DNA of 64,000 nucleotides from Cannabis sativa. Taxonomy: Eukaryota > Streptophyta > Magnoliopsida > Rosales > Cannabaceae. How positions within the stretch are numbered: position 1 is the first letter of the stretch; the number at the start of each line of letters is the position of its first letter. Below the pieces are notes generated by a model. The model searched no databases and was not told the origin of the DNA. It saw nothing but the letters and a program-made list of their open reading frames with translations. The stretch spans positions 14,288,160 to 14,352,159 of the forward strand of contig NC_083601.1 in the NCBI RefSeq assembly GCF_029168945.1, written 5' to 3'. Made by a program: the position numbers and the translations under genes. Shown here in pieces: positions 44,250-55,912 of the stretch.

Positions 44250-45917
44250 ATGGAACCAAATCAAGTAAATGTGGAAGAAAAAACTCTTATTGATCATTTT
44301 TCTCCCATTTCTGCTAATCCACCATCATGCATTATTTTTCCCGAAACAAATGCTACACATTTTGAGCTGAAACCTTCCATAATTCAACTTTTGCCATCTT
44401 TTTATGGGTTAGGTAAAGAGGATCCATACATGCATGTGAAAGATTTTTTAGAAATTTGCTCTACATTTAAATTTCAAAATTTTTCTGATGAATCTGTTAG
44501 GCTTAGACTTTTTTTATTCTCATTAAAAGATAAGTTTAAAGCCTGGTTAAATTCACTCCCAGCCCGATCTATTTCTACTTGGGATGAATTAGTTAATAAA
44601 TTTTTGTCCAAATTTTTTCCAATGTCTAAAACGGATAATATTAGGAGAGAAATCTCTGAATTTTATCAGAAAGATCACGAAGAATTTTATGAATGTTGGG
44701 AAAGATTTAAAGATTTATTGCTAAAATGTCCACACCATGGTTTTGAGAAATGGAGATTGGTAAAATACTTTTATGATGGATTATCTCCTTCAAACCGACA
44801 AATGGTACAATCAATGCACACTGGAAAATTTTTGCAATTTAGAGGGGATGAGGCTTGGGAGTCTCTTGAGAATCTTTCTGTAAATTCTCAACAGTGGAAT
44901 TGCCAAGATCCTAGATCGAAAGCTTCCAACACACCTAAGAGAGGTGGAATTTACGATGTCAAAGATGACGTAGATATTAAAACATCATTAGCAAATCTAA
45001 CTAGGAGAGTTGAAGCTATATCATTAAGTCAATCCATGAATACTCCTATACATAGGAATGAAATTTGTTCCTTATGTTATAGTACAAGTCATAGTGCCCA
45101 GTCCTGTCCATCATTGCCTATATACCAAGAGGCATTTTCTGAAGAAGTGAACGCTCTTCAAACTTATGGGAAATCATCTGATAGCCCATTTTCTCAATCC
45201 TACAATCCAAATTGGAGAAATCATCCAAATTTTTCATGGAGACAGAACCAGCCTCCAATGAATCAAGGGCACCAGTACAACACGCCCAATCAGAGTCAAG
45301 CCCAACCTAATATGCCATATCCTCAACAACAAAGAAAACCATCTTTAGAGGATACACTACAACAGTTTATGCAAACCACCCAACAAGCTTTACACACAAA
45401 TTCTCAATCCCTGTTAAAGCTTGAAACACAAATGGGTCAGCTTGCTACTTCCGTAGCCGAAAGGGAAAAGGGAAAACTTCCCGGTCAACCCATTCCAAAT
45501 CCAAAGAGTCGGTACGAGGTAAGTACATCTAGACCTACTGAAGAAGCTAAATCAATTTCTATCCTTAGGTCTGGAAAAATTATTGAAAAACCTGATTACA
45601 TACCTCAAACTGATGCTGAAATAAACAAAGACTCATTGAAAGAAAATGAAAAGAGTCAGCCTGAAAGTTCACATTCCAAAGACTCGGTTGAAGAATCGAG
45701 TCAAACTTTACCATTCATTCCAAAAGCTCCATTCCCACAAAGATTGCTCCCGATCAAAAGAGGTAGTCAGTATGGTGACATCTTAGAGGTATTCAAACAA
45801 GTAAGTATAAATATCCCTTTCTTAGATGCCATTAAGCAAATACCTGCCTACTCTAACTTCTTGAAAGATTTGTGTACTGCAAAAAGAAACACAAATGTTC
45901 CGAAAAGGCATTTTTAA
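44250..45917 (+). CDS. gag: GyE Gag
   Basis: The frame is open from 44163, but ATG 44250 (MEPNQVNVEEKTLIDHF) is the likelier start because it aligns with the start of GyB Gag-like sequence and the preceding residues look like leader. Length is about 555 residues from there. The Retrotrans_gag region contains LKPSIIQLLPSFYGL, FKAWLNSLPARSISTWDE and YFYDGLSPSNRQMVQ. The zinc knuckle is C-SL-C-YSTS-H-SAQS-C, followed by NWRNHPNFSW, a Gln/Asn/Pro-rich linker and KAPFPQRL as in GyB. It ends at KRHF-stop because one base is missing in an A run (about 45903), where GyB-like elements read through to protease. Confidence 0.88.
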   Translation: MEPNQVNVEEKTLIDHFSPISANPPSCIIFPETNATHFELKPSIIQLLPSFYGLGKEDPYMHVKDFLEICSTFKFQNFSDESVRLRLFLFSLKDKFKAWLNSLPARSISTWDELVNKFLSKFFPMSKTDNIRREISEFYQKDHEEFYECWERFKDLLLKCPHHGFEKWRLVKYFYDGLSPSNRQMVQSMHTGKFLQFRGDEAWESLENLSVNSQQWNCQDPRSKASNTPKRGGIYDVKDDVDIKTSLANLTRRVEAISLSQSMNTPIHRNEICSLCYSTSHSAQSCPSLPIYQEAFSEEVNALQTYGKSSDSPFSQSYNPNWRNHPNFSWRQNQPPMNQGHQYNTPNQSQAQPNMPYPQQQRKPSLEDTLQQFMQTTQQALHTNSQSLLKLETQMGQLATSVAEREKGKLPGQPIPNPKSRYEVSTSRPTEEAKSISILRSGKIIEKPDYIPQTDAEINKDSLKENEKSQPESSHSKDSVEESSQTLPFIPKAPFPQRLLPIKRGSQYGDILEVFKQVSINIPFLDAIKQIPAYSNFLKDLCTAKRNTNVPKRHF

Positions 45918-48217
45918 CGGAACAAGTCAGCTCCATAATTCAATATAAAAGTCTTGTTAAACACAAAGATCCGGGGTGTCCCACCATTCCTTGTATTATT
46001 GGTGATCATGTGATTAACAAAGCGTTACTTGATTTAGGAGCTAGTGTGAATTTATTGCCTTATTCTGTTTATAAGCAACTTGGTCTAGGGGAACTGAAAC
46101 CAACATCTATGACACTTCAGTTAGCTGATCGTTCTGTGAAAATTCCTAGAGGTGTCATAGAAGATGTTTTGATTAAGGTAGATAAATTTTATTTTCCTGT
46201 TGATTTCATTGTTCTTGATACTCATTTTGTTGAAGACATAAGTGCTCAAATTTCGATCATTTTGGGTAGACCATTTTTAGCCACATCAAATGCAATCATC
46301 AACTGTCGTAATGGTGTTCTTAAATTATCATTTGGAAATATGACTGTTGAGTTGAATGTTTTTAATGTTGCTAATAAATTTGTTGATTGCGATGATGTAT
46401 ATGAGGTAAATTTTATTGATTCTGTCACACAAGATTTCATGCTAAAGAAAGATAATTCTTTTGAAAATTGTGTAAGTCATTTTGGTATGAATTTTGAAAG
46501 TTCTTTTGATAGTGTAAATTCTTTGTTAGAGTCTACACCATTGATAAACACAGAAGAGTGGAACACCAAAGTTGAGTCAATTGAACCTTTTCGCCAATTA
46601 GAATCACAGTCACTCCCTGAACCACTAAAGTTAGATCTAAAGGTTTTACCTGAAGATCTAAAATATGCATTCCTAGGAGAGTCAGAAACCTTCACTGTTA
46701 TCATCGCATCTGTGTTAGACAAGAAACAAGAAGAGAAATTGGTACAAGTTCTTAAGAGTCACAAAGAAGCCATAGGGTGGTCCATGGCTGACATCAAAGG
46801 AATTAGTCCTTCGGTGTGCATGCATCGAATCCATTTAGAAGAAAATGCAAAGCCATCCCGTGAGTGTCAAAGAAGGTTAAATCCAAATATGAAAGAAGTA
46901 GTGAGAGATGAAATACTTAAAACATTAGATGTGGGTATTATATACCCAATTTCTGATAGTTCATGGGTCAGTCCGATCCATGTTGTTCCTAAGAAGTCTG
47001 GAATTACTGTAGTCAAGAATGCAAACGATGAATTAATCCCCACTAAAATCCAAACTGGATGGAGAGTGTGCATTGACTACAGAAAACTGAATAGCCTCAC
47101 CAGAAAAGACCATTTCCCATTACCCTTCATTGATCAAATGCTTGAAAGATTAGCTGGTCACGAGTACTACTATTTTCTCAATGGTTACTCGGGATACAAC
47201 CAAATCCCGATAGCACTCGAGGATCAAGAAAAGACCACCTTCACATGTCCTTATGGAACATTTGCTTATCGACGCATGTCTTTTGGCTTATGCAATGCAC
47301 CTGCGACGTTTCAAAGGTGTATGATTGCAATTTTTTCTAATATGGTTGAACATTTTTTGGAAATCTTTATGGATGATTTTTCTATTTATGGATCTTCTTT
47401 TGATGAATGTTTACACCACCTGTCTCTTGTCTTGATTCGTTGTAAAGAAAAGAATTTAGTGCTAAATTGGGAAAAATGTCATTTTATGGTAAAACGTGGA
47501 ATTGTCTTAGGACATGTGATTTCATCTGAGGGAATAGAAGTTGACAAAGCTAAAGTTGATCTTATTTCAAAACTTCCACCACCTAAAACTGTGAAAGAAA
47601 TTAGATCATTCTTAGGTCACGCCGGTTTCTACCGGAGATTCATAAAAAACTTTAGCAAAATTTCACGGCCTCTGTGCCATTTACTTGGAAAAGATAATGC
47701 ATTTGTTTTTGATCATGATTGTCATATTGCTTTGCAAAAATTGAAAACTATGCTAACTACTGCACCCATTATTCAACCTCCTGATTGGAACCTTCCTTTT
47801 GAAATAATGTGTGATGCTTCTGATTATGCTATAGGAGCTGTCTTAGGGCAAAGAATTGATAAAATACCACATGTTATTTCCTACTCTAGCAAAACTCTAA
47901 ATGATGCTCAATTAAATTATTCCACAACTGAGAAAGAATCGCTTGCTGTAGTCTTTGCCTTAGAAAAGTTTAGGTCTTATCTGTTAGGATCTAAAATAAT
48001 TGTTTATTCTGATCATGCTGCTTTAAGATATCTTTTGTCAAAGAAAGATGCAAAACCACGTTTAATCCGTTGGATACTTCTTTTACAAGAGTTTGATCTA
48101 GAAATTCGTGATAAAAAGGGGTCTGAAAATGTTGTTGTTGATCACTTATCTAGGCTAGTTATTGAAACTAGTAAAGAGCCTACCCTATCACCAAAACTTT
48201 TCCTGATGAACAATTGA
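45872..48217 (+). pseudogene. pol: GyE protease, reverse transcriptase and RNase H
   Basis: 781 residues. Protease: ALLDLGASVNLLPYS (51-65) and ISIILGRPFLAT (128-138). RT from about 330: VCIDYRKLN, FGLCNAPATFQ, and FMDD at 499-502. The first catalytic Asp of RT, in FLDGYSGY of GyB, is Asn here (FLNGYSGY, residue 437, codon AAT at 47180), which should abolish polymerisation. RNase H: MCDASDYAIGAVLG, TTEKESLAVVFALEKF and SDHAALRYLLSKKD. The frame leaves the homologous register near 48180 by a frameshift (LSPKLFLMNN against the FPDEQL pattern). It overlaps gag through the broken A-run junction. Confidence 0.92.
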
Positions 48218-49021
48218 TGCATGTTTCTTCTCTACCTTGGTATACTGACATTGTGAATTATCTTGTTACTGGTGAAATACCATCTCACTGGTCTAAATAA
48301 GATAAAAATAAATTTTATTCTGAGGTGAAAATTTTTATCTGGGATGATCCATACTTGTTTAAATATTATCCTGATCAGATAGTACGTAGATGTATCCCGA
48401 ATTTTGATCAAACTAAAATCATATCTTTTTGTCATGATCATGCCTGTGGAGGCCATTTCAGTAGTAAAAAGACTGCTGCAAAAATTTAACAATGTGGTTT
48501 TTATTGGCCCACAATTTTTCGCGATACATATGCATACTATAAAGCCTGTGAACGTTGTCAAAAGTTAGGAAGTCTGTCTAGAAGAAACATGATGCCTTTT
48601 AAACCCTATTCTTATTATTGATGTATTTGATGTTTGGGGTATTAATTTTATGGGACCTTTTCCTAACTCGTTTGGAAATTTGTATATTCTTGTTGGAGTT
48701 GATTATGTTTCAAAATGGGTCGAAGTTGTTGCATGTCACACAAACGACCACAAAGTGGTGGTTCGTTTCTTGAAAGAAAATATTCTTTCCCGTTTTGGCA
48801 CACCACGTGCTATCATTAGTGATGGAGGTACATATTTTTGTAATAAGCCATTTGCACATCTCATGAAAAATTATGGCATTACACACAAAGTCACTACACC
48901 ATATCATCCTCAAACTAGTGGTCAAGTTGAAATCTCCAATAGGGAAATAAAGCACATCCTAGAAAAAACAGTCAACCCAACTAGGAAAGATTGGTCCCTG
49001 AGGCTAACTGATGCTTTATGA
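48218..49021 (+). pseudogene. pol: GyE integrase, N-terminal and core part
   Basis: In shifted frames with stops the sequence reads FPDEQLMHVSSLPW, a stop where a Gln is expected (48298), [14 protein letters not shown], the zinc-binding H-D-H-A-C-G-G-H, a stop after KTAAKI, GFYWPTIF, and CERCQKLG. The core begins [10 protein letters not shown], with Asn (AAT at 48644) for the first catalytic Asp of GyB (WGIDFMGPF). 48650-49021 is open and holds [22 protein letters not shown] (second Asp present) and [10 protein letters not shown] (Glu present). It ends at TGA 49019, where Trp is expected (ALWAYRTA). Confidence 0.9.
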
Positions 49022-49531
49022 GCATATCGTACTGCATACAAAACTCCCATTGGAATGTCACCTTACCGCCTAGTGTATGGAAAAGCCTGTCATTTACCTG
49101 TAGAGTTAGAGCATAGAGCCTTTTGGGCAATTAAACAACTGAATTTTGCTCTAGACAAAGCGGGAGAGAAAAGAAAGCTCCAATTAAATGAATTGGAAGA
49201 ACTGAGAAACGATGCTTACGATTGTGCAAAAAGTTACAAAGAACGTACAAAGTTGTATCATGATAAGAACATCTTGCGAAAAGATTTCTCCACTGGTCAG
49301 AAAGTTCTTTTATACAACTCTCGCCTTCATTTGTTTCCCGGTAAGTTACGTTCTAAATGGACTGGTCCATTTACTGTTCGTACTGTTTTTCCTCACGGAA
49401 CTGTTGAAATTGAAAATTCTAAAACTGGTAACATATTCAAAGTCAATGGACAACGGTTGAAACCATTTTTAGAATTAACACCACCTGAAGTGGAGGAAAC
49501 ACTCCTTCACGATCCAATTTACCAAGGTTAG
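49022..49531 (+). pseudogene. pol: GyE integrase, C-terminal part
   Basis: Same frame after the [34 protein letters not shown], then [50 protein letters not shown] and the natural end LLHDPIYQG. This is the integrase C-terminal DNA-binding tail, with no further break. Confidence 0.9.
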
Positions 49532-49843
49532 TGAATTCTTTCACTACTTGTCCTATCTTTAATTGCTTTCTTTATTTTCAGTATTTTAGTTTATTCTCTG
49601 TCATTTGTTCTTTAAAAAACAGCATCTATCATTGTGCATATTCTCTTTTTTTTTCGGTTCTCATCTCATGCTCTTATCATATACATATTTAGACATTGAG
49701 GACACTGTCTCATTTTAGTTGGGGGTACTGAGTATATTCTTGCGTTAAGTTCGATAAATTTCTTACCTATTTTGAAAATTTTGAGTCAAATTCTGCTGCT
49801 AATTATGTGAATAAATAAATATTGTGTTAGACTAGTTTATACT
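49532..49843 (+). other. Post-pol non-coding segment of GyE with conserved block
   Basis: Contains ACATTGAGGACACTGT (49693-49708) followed by GTTGGGGGT (49718-49726), the same block as in Gy1 and GyB. GyF interrupts the region after 49843; ATACT at 49839-49843 is the left target copy. Confidence 0.7.
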
Positions 49844-50798
49844 TGTAATGACCAAAATATTTAGTAATTATTTTCTATTATAATAGTCTAGATATCTCGA
49901 TGCAGAAATAGTAATTTTATAAGATAAGTTATATATATTAATATTACAATCTTGTAATAGTGTTAAAAATAAAAGATCATAGATAATAGTAATCATTTAT
50001 TTTATTAAAACCCAACATTACATTACGATATGGACCATGGTATTTTAGTAGAAGTAATTAGTTTACTAGATGGTATTATGAAGGAAAAAGCTTGAGTATT
50101 GTTATAATCAACTATGGGTTTTATTAGTTATACGTGGCTATACTATTTTATAAGTTACAATATGATGGACATGAGTATTATGATTAGTATTATGTCTCTT
50201 TATTTGAATAATTAGTGTAGAAGTAGAAGGTTATGTGATGACTTTGGGAATATGAAGTCTTGTTAAAAAGTTAGATATATATATTCAAGTTTGGACGTGT
50301 GTCATTAGGAGGGGAGTTAGTGGATGGTTGAGTTTGTGTTAATGAATAGGTCAATAGACTAAGTAGTACACGTGGAGATCTTGGAGGGTAAAGCTCTTAA
50401 CCAACAACAATTAAAGACCAAGTAGTAGTCTAGATTCAGCTAGTTTCTCTCATTTAAATTGTGTTGAGTGAGTTTATGGTGGAGCAAATAAGGGAGTTGG
50501 CATTTTGAATTTTAATTTTGATAGTTTTATAAATCTTAACTATAGTTAAGATAAGGTCACGACATAGAGTTAAGGGATGGGTTAATGTTAAACTTAGGCC
50601 TATAAATAGCCATATAGTTCTCTTATTTTGCACTCATTCAAAGAAGCTAGATTGACCTCTCAAACATTCACCCTTTGGTCATTTCTAAAATCCATGCCAT
50701 AATCTTCTTCTCCCATTTTATTATTCTCACTTGATTATCTAAAGCATAAACCTTACTCGTAGACATCTTATCCTACATTTTTCGTCATCTTCTCACAC

Positions 50799-50829
<31 letters not shown>

Positions 50830-52136
50830 AATCTTTCATCATATCAGTATCATCACCATCATTTGGAAGCTAATTAAGGTTTTTCATAAGGCGATTATTG
50901 TTTCACATGATCACTCTTATTGACATCAAGACTAGGACTCCACATTCGAGGTAAGGAAATTAAGTAGAAAAACATAAGTTTTCTGTATGTAATAACATTC
51001 ATAGGAAGAGCGGGAATAGTAAAAGAGAAGTTAACTAAGGTCTTCTGCCTGACTCTTTATTGTTTGTTATTTAATGTACTGTATAATATATATTCAAATA
51101 ATATGTTTATAAGATTCATGTTATTTATGTATGTTTACAGTATTAGAGCATGGCCATTGCTAAAGGTATATATTTAAATAATATGTTTATAAGATTCATG
51201 TTATTTAAGTATGTCTGTAAATAGTGTGTTTATAAGATTCACATTATTTGAACTAGTTATGTTGTTTGAATAATGGACGGTACAATGGATTCGCATTATT
51301 TAAACAATGATATGATTATGGAATGATTATGATATGATTATGATATAGTTATGATATGATTATTATGTAGTTATGATATGGTTATGATATGATTATGACT
51401 TAATTATGATAGGATTTATGATATGCTATTTAAATAATGTATAGTAGTTAAACATTATTAAAATTAGATTTATTGTAGATTATGTGACATGGTTTGACCG
51501 AGAAGATAATGGTTAAATACTTGACTGTTGTATCTATATGGTAGATAGGGGGCCATCTAGTAGTGGGTACGATTTTACTGAACCCAGCCCTCTGCCATTT
51601 AGTCTAATAGTTCAAGTTTATTTGCCAAAGTCGAACTCCGGCATAACCATTATTATGTGACTTAGCTTAGAAACTAGTAATTAGTTAATAGTGATAAGAT
51701 TAAGCTTATATGTATTGCTATTTGTCTAAATATGTGCATCTAAGTTTTAGTTATATGTTTTTCTTTTATTTTATGTGGCTACGTGACAAGCATTTCCTTA
51801 CTGAGTTTAGTAGCTCACCCTTATCAAACTTACCATGTGCAGATTAAGGTTGTAAGACTTAGAAAGCTGGTGGAAAGTGAGACCTTGGAGGCTTGTGTGT
51901 GTACTCGCTGAGGACCATATAACTGAGGGTGGTCTAGGGCACGCTCCATTTATTTTATTAAGTGTTATTAAATTAATGTCGCAATTATTTTTATTTATTA
52001 ATTATTATGTCTTTAAGTCCAAACTGAGCTCAAATATGAAATATTTTATGTTTATAAATAAAAGCGACATTACAGTTTTTCCGCATTTTAACGCTTGTAA
52101 CTAAATTAGTAATTTATGAAAAGTACGGGCGTTACA
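49844..52136 (+). repeat. 5' LTR of GyF
   Basis: 2293 bp, TGTAATGACC to GGGCGTTACA. TATA box TATAAATA at 50601-50608. It includes three copies of a 30-bp motif around ATGTTTATAAGATTCATGTT (51096-51250), an ATGATTATGAT-type minisatellite (51308-51423), and the block shared with the copia leaders (51548-51591). Confidence 0.93.
51308..51423. repeat. Minisatellite in GyF LTR
   Basis: About ten imperfect copies of an 11-12 bp unit of the type GATATGATTAT. The 3' LTR has the same array at about 57921-58036. Confidence 0.8.
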
Positions 52137-52139
52137 GTT

Positions 52140-52151
52140 TGGTATCAGAGC
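52140..52151 (+). other. Primer-binding site of GyF
   Basis: TGGTATCAGAGC, complementary to initiator Met-tRNA, three bases after the LTR; usual for chromoviruses. Confidence 0.87.
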
Positions 52152-53168
52152 CACAGTTATATCGGTCCCGAACGTTCTCACGAGTTACACACATTGACTA
52201 AAAAGTCTCTGCTTGCTACCAAGTAAGTCTCATTTTATATGCTTGCATTTTATCTGTATCTGTGTAATTTTCAAATTTACATTTCACTTCAAAAAAAAAA
52301 AAAAAAAAAAAAAAAAACTTAGTACCAATATTCAAGTTTAGGTACTACCCATATGAAATCAATTTTTTCTAATATATATGTGTAAATATATTTCTAGATA
52401 GTTTTTTTTAAAAAAAAAAAATAAAAAAATCACATTACTAGAAAGTGTAGAAATTTTCTTTTCTTTAGATAACAATATTAAAAGAAAAGTTTTTATTATT
52501 TTATTTTATGTATTTATTTAGTTTTACTTAGTTATATAGTTATTTTATCTTAGTGTAAATAGAAATTATTTGGTGAACTATTATGTTATGTTAATAGGAA
52601 GAAAATTTTCTTTTATAGAAAAATAATAAGTTGATTTTATCTACTAGGAATATTTAAATTATTCAAATAGTTGGGTTGATTTCTTAAGAATTTTATTTTA
52701 GAAGAATTAGAACTAAATATTAAGAGACATTATTGCTTAGACGATCAAGTCGCCTCAATAGAAACAATCAAGAAGGAGGAGCTTCAAAACCTACAAGAAG
52801 TTTAAGAAGAAGACGAACTACAAGGCTAAGCTAGTCATGGTGGAGGACAAGGATAACGAGTTTCATTATTATGGAAGTGGCACCCACGTAAGTACATATA
52901 ACGCATAGGCTGAGTTATGAGGACACTCATTTTTGCGAGTAGTTGGTGAAAGAGAACGCCAGCTTAGGGAACGACTCCAAGCTCAAGATGAAAAGTTGTG
53001 TTGTAATAAGCAGTAAAGCACGAGAAAATTCAACTCAACAACCAACACATCGCTTCGAGCCACCATATGAAAGAATAAAAAAAAATAGCAACCACTGATA
53101 TTTGAAAGAGGCTCTAACCCATTAGAGGGGAAGGAACAACCAAAGATTATAGCATCCATATTGGATAT
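52152..53168 (+). pseudogene. GyF leader and unrecognisable gag region
   Basis: A run of about 27 A lies at 52292-52318. The position fits gag, but I find no capsid motif or zinc knuckle in any frame, and stops are frequent. Gag has either decayed beyond recognition or been partly deleted. Confidence 0.5.
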
Positions 53169-53600
53169 ATGGAACTCAATAATAGACAACTAACAAATGA
53201 CTTGATAGAGTTGGAAATAAAGGATCATGACGCTGTACTCGATATGGATTGGCAAATGGTTCATCAATTACTAAAATTATTTGGTCGCTTTTGGCAACAA
53301 AGGCCAAAGACAAGTGTACATTCACAAGAGTTAAGATAGCCTTATGAACTTCTTTAATCTCATCCTTAAAGACTAACAAGCTAAGGAAGGTATGGTGTCA
53401 AGCATTGTTGGCCAATGTAGTGAACCAAGTAGTGGAGACACAACTAACCATGAAAAACATCCACATAGTCTGTTAATTCCAAAAGGTCTTTCTAAAAGAT
53501 CTACCGTGGATACCCTCAGACAGTGATGTGGAGTTCATAATCAAGTTAGCTCCAAGAGTGCTTAAATTTTGAAGATTCCATATAAAAATGGCAATTTATG
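53169..53600 (+). pseudogene. pol: GyF protease remnant
   Basis: MELNNRQLTNDLIELEI followed by VLDMDWQ resembles the end of the Del-type protease region (L-x-x-DL-x-x-L ... VILGMDWL). It is followed by LISSLKTNKL and CQALLANVV, the linker normally read as ISxLKAxxLLxxGCxGYLAxVV, and by DLPWIPSDSDVEF. Stops interrupt it. Confidence 0.75.
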
Positions 53601-54470
53601 AGCTGTAGAAACTCAAAGTATAGCTACAAGAGCTCCTAGATAAAGGGATCATTAGACCAAGTTACTCACCTTGGGGTGCTCCAGTACTCTTCATCAAGAA
53701 GAAAGATGAAAGCATGAGATTGTGCATAGATGACCTCAAGCTCAACAAGGTGACCATCAAGAATAAGTATCCTTTACCAAGGATGGACGATCTCTTCGAT
53801 CAATTGCAAGGCTTCAGTGTATTCTAAAAAAAAAAACAAGAGAGATTTAAGATCTAGGTATCACCAGCTGAAGGTTCGGAAGGAAGACATACCTAAGACA
53901 GCATTCAGAACGCGCTATGGACACTATGAGTTTTTAGTAATGTCTTTTGCACTAACTAACGCCCAGCAGCCTTCATGGATATGATGAATATGGTGTTCAA
54001 GGAGTACCTAGATAAGTTTGTTGTTGTATTCATTAATGACATTCTTATCTACTCCAAAACTATGGAGGAACATGAGGAACACCTGAGGATGACTCTAAAC
54101 CGACTTAAGGAGAACCAACTTCAGGAAATGTGAATTCTAGTTAGAGAAGGTGGCATTCCTACGCCATATAGTTTCCAAAGGTGGAGTCGAGGTGGATCCT
54201 ACAAACATCGAAGCGGTCAAGAGCTGGCCAACACCTAAGACTGCAAGTGAAGTAAGAAGCTTCTTGGGTCTAGCTGGTTACTACAGATGCTTTGCTGAAG
54301 GATTTTCCAAGATCGCAATTCCTCTAACCAACTTGACTCGAAAGACGCAGAAGTTTGTCTGGCCAGAAAAGTGTGAGGATAGCTTTCAAACACTTAAGGA
54401 AAAACTAATAACAACCCCTATATTATGTGTTTCTAATAACAAGGATAAGTTTTTTGGTTTACTGTGATGC
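53601..54470 (+). pseudogene. pol: GyF reverse transcriptase
   Basis: Reads [40 protein letters not shown] and [16 protein letters not shown], then an A-rich slip and shifted frames. Next come [20 protein letters not shown] and, near 54030, [12 protein letters not shown]. The YxDD-type box should read FIDD, so the first catalytic Asp is Asn. 54150-54467 is open: GGVEVDPTNIEAVKSW, VRSFLGLAGYYRCF and FVWPEKCEDSFQTLK, the RT thumb. Confidence 0.88.
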
Positions 54471-54809
54471 ATCAAAACAAGGGTTGGGATGCGTGCTAAT
54501 GCAAAATGACAAGGTAGTAGTGTATGCCTCAAGACAACTTAATGAGTATGAATAGAGGTACCCGACATACGATCTAAAGTTGGCAGTAGTAGATTTTGCG
54601 CTAAAATATGGAGGCACTATCTCTACGTGGAGAAATGTAAAATTTATACTAACCACAAGAGCCTAAAGAACTTCTTTATGCAAAAGGAACTCAACATGAG
54701 GCAGAGATGATGGCTAGAGCTTGTTAAGAACTATGATTGTGAAATCCACTACCACCTAGGGAAGGCCAATGTAGTAGTAGACACGCTAAGTAGACGCAGT
54801 TATGCTAGC
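54450..54809 (+). pseudogene. pol: GyF RNase H
   Basis: VYCDASKQGLGCVLMQ, VVVYASRQLNEYE then a stop, KSLKNFFMQKELNMRQR then a stop, and HYHLGKANVVVDTLSRR. Order and motifs are those of gypsy RNase H; stops replace expected residues. Confidence 0.85.
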
Positions 54810-55802
54810 TTGGCAATACTAGCACGAATGGAAAAGCCCCTACAACAGGAACTCCAAAGAAGTGGTATAGAGATCATTACACAAAAACTAGCTAACCTAA
54901 CCATTGTCTCGACGCTACATCAAGAACTTAAAGATGTACAGATTGTTGATGAGTTCTTACAAAAGAAAAGAGCAGGCTTGCCAGAGAAGGAGGCAGAGGA
55001 TTTCTCTGAAGGTACAGACGGCATGCTGAGGTATATGGGAAGAGTGTGTGGCCAACAACGTAGAGCTTAAAAGAAAAATCATGATGGAAGCACACACTAC
55101 ACCCTACTCAATGCATCTAGGGTCAACAAAAATGTACAATGACTTAAAAACCTTGTAGTGGTGACCATGGATGAAGAAGGATGTAGCTGAATTCGTAGCT
55201 AGATGCCTTACATGTCAACAAGTTAAAGCTGAACATCAAAAACCAGTAGGGATGTTGCAGCCCTTGAAAATCCCAGAATGGAAGTGGGAAGATATAGCCA
55301 TGGATTTTGTGACAGGACTATCTCGAACAACCAAGCAACACGACTCATTTTGGATAATTATAGACAGACTCACAAAGTCAGCACACTTTGTTCCAGTATA
55401 GTCTACTGACAACGCAGAGCAGTAAGCTGACTTGTACGTACAAGAGATATTAAGGTTGCATGGAGTTCCAAAGACGATAGTCTCGGATGGAGGTTCAGTA
55501 TTCACCTCCAAGTTTTGCGAGAGTTTACATAAGGCAATGGGGACGAGATTAAAACTTAGCACAACATTTTATCCCCAAACAGATGGACAATTTGAACGCA
55601 CCATCCAAATACTCGAGGATATGCTTTGAGCATGTGCACTAGACTTCACTGGCTCGTGGAGTAAGTATTTACCTCTAATAGAATTCTCCTACAATAATAG
55701 ATATCAAGCCACCATCAAAATGGTGCCATATGAGATGGTGAATGGACAAAAATATAGATCACCGCTTCACTAGGATGTAGTTAGAGAAAGACGCTATTTA
55801 GG
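54810..55802 (+). pseudogene. pol: GyF integrase, N-terminal and core part
   Basis: Pieces include CLTCQQVKAEHQKPVGMLQP (zinc-finger end), WKWEDIAMDFVTGL (first catalytic Asp present), WIIIDRLTKSAHFVPV then a stop, IVSDGGSVFTSKF (second Asp present), and YPQTDGQFERTIQ, where the third residue is Glu in QFERT. It ends at RRYLGP where a foreign segment begins. Confidence 0.88.
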
Positions 55803-55912
55803 TCCATTAAGTAGCCAGAGTGACGTACTCGTGTATAAGAGCCATTCATTCCGTGGGTGTAAGGATCCAATGGAGGCTTGAAGCGGGGACGTTACAAAAT
55901 GGTATTAGAAGC
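55803..55912 (+). other. Foreign LTR end plus primer-binding-site-like segment inside GyF integrase
   Basis: About 110 bp with no counterpart in integrase. Its right part reads GGCTTGAAGCGGGGACGTTACA, an LTR-type terminus ending TTACA, followed by AAATGGTATTAGAAGC, close to TGGTATCAGAGC. Integrase homology resumes right there (GAAGCAGTAGTTGAAAG). The segment differs from the end of GyF's own LTR, so it comes from another element. Recombination or template switching between packaged RNAs is inferred. Confidence 0.6.

Noticed and set aside
48195..48215. CTGATGA-like string as part of a hammerhead ribozyme
   Set aside because: No GAAA core or helices at the right spacing; it is pol coding sequence.
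51877..52104. ORF in GyF LTR, repeated at 58491-58718
   Set aside because: Present in both LTRs only by duplication; no domain, and it overlaps the U5 region and LTR end.
52292..52318. Poly(A) run as the tail of a SINE or LINE
   Set aside because: No SINE promoter boxes and no target duplication around it; it lies in the GyF leader and is absent as a separate unit elsewhere.
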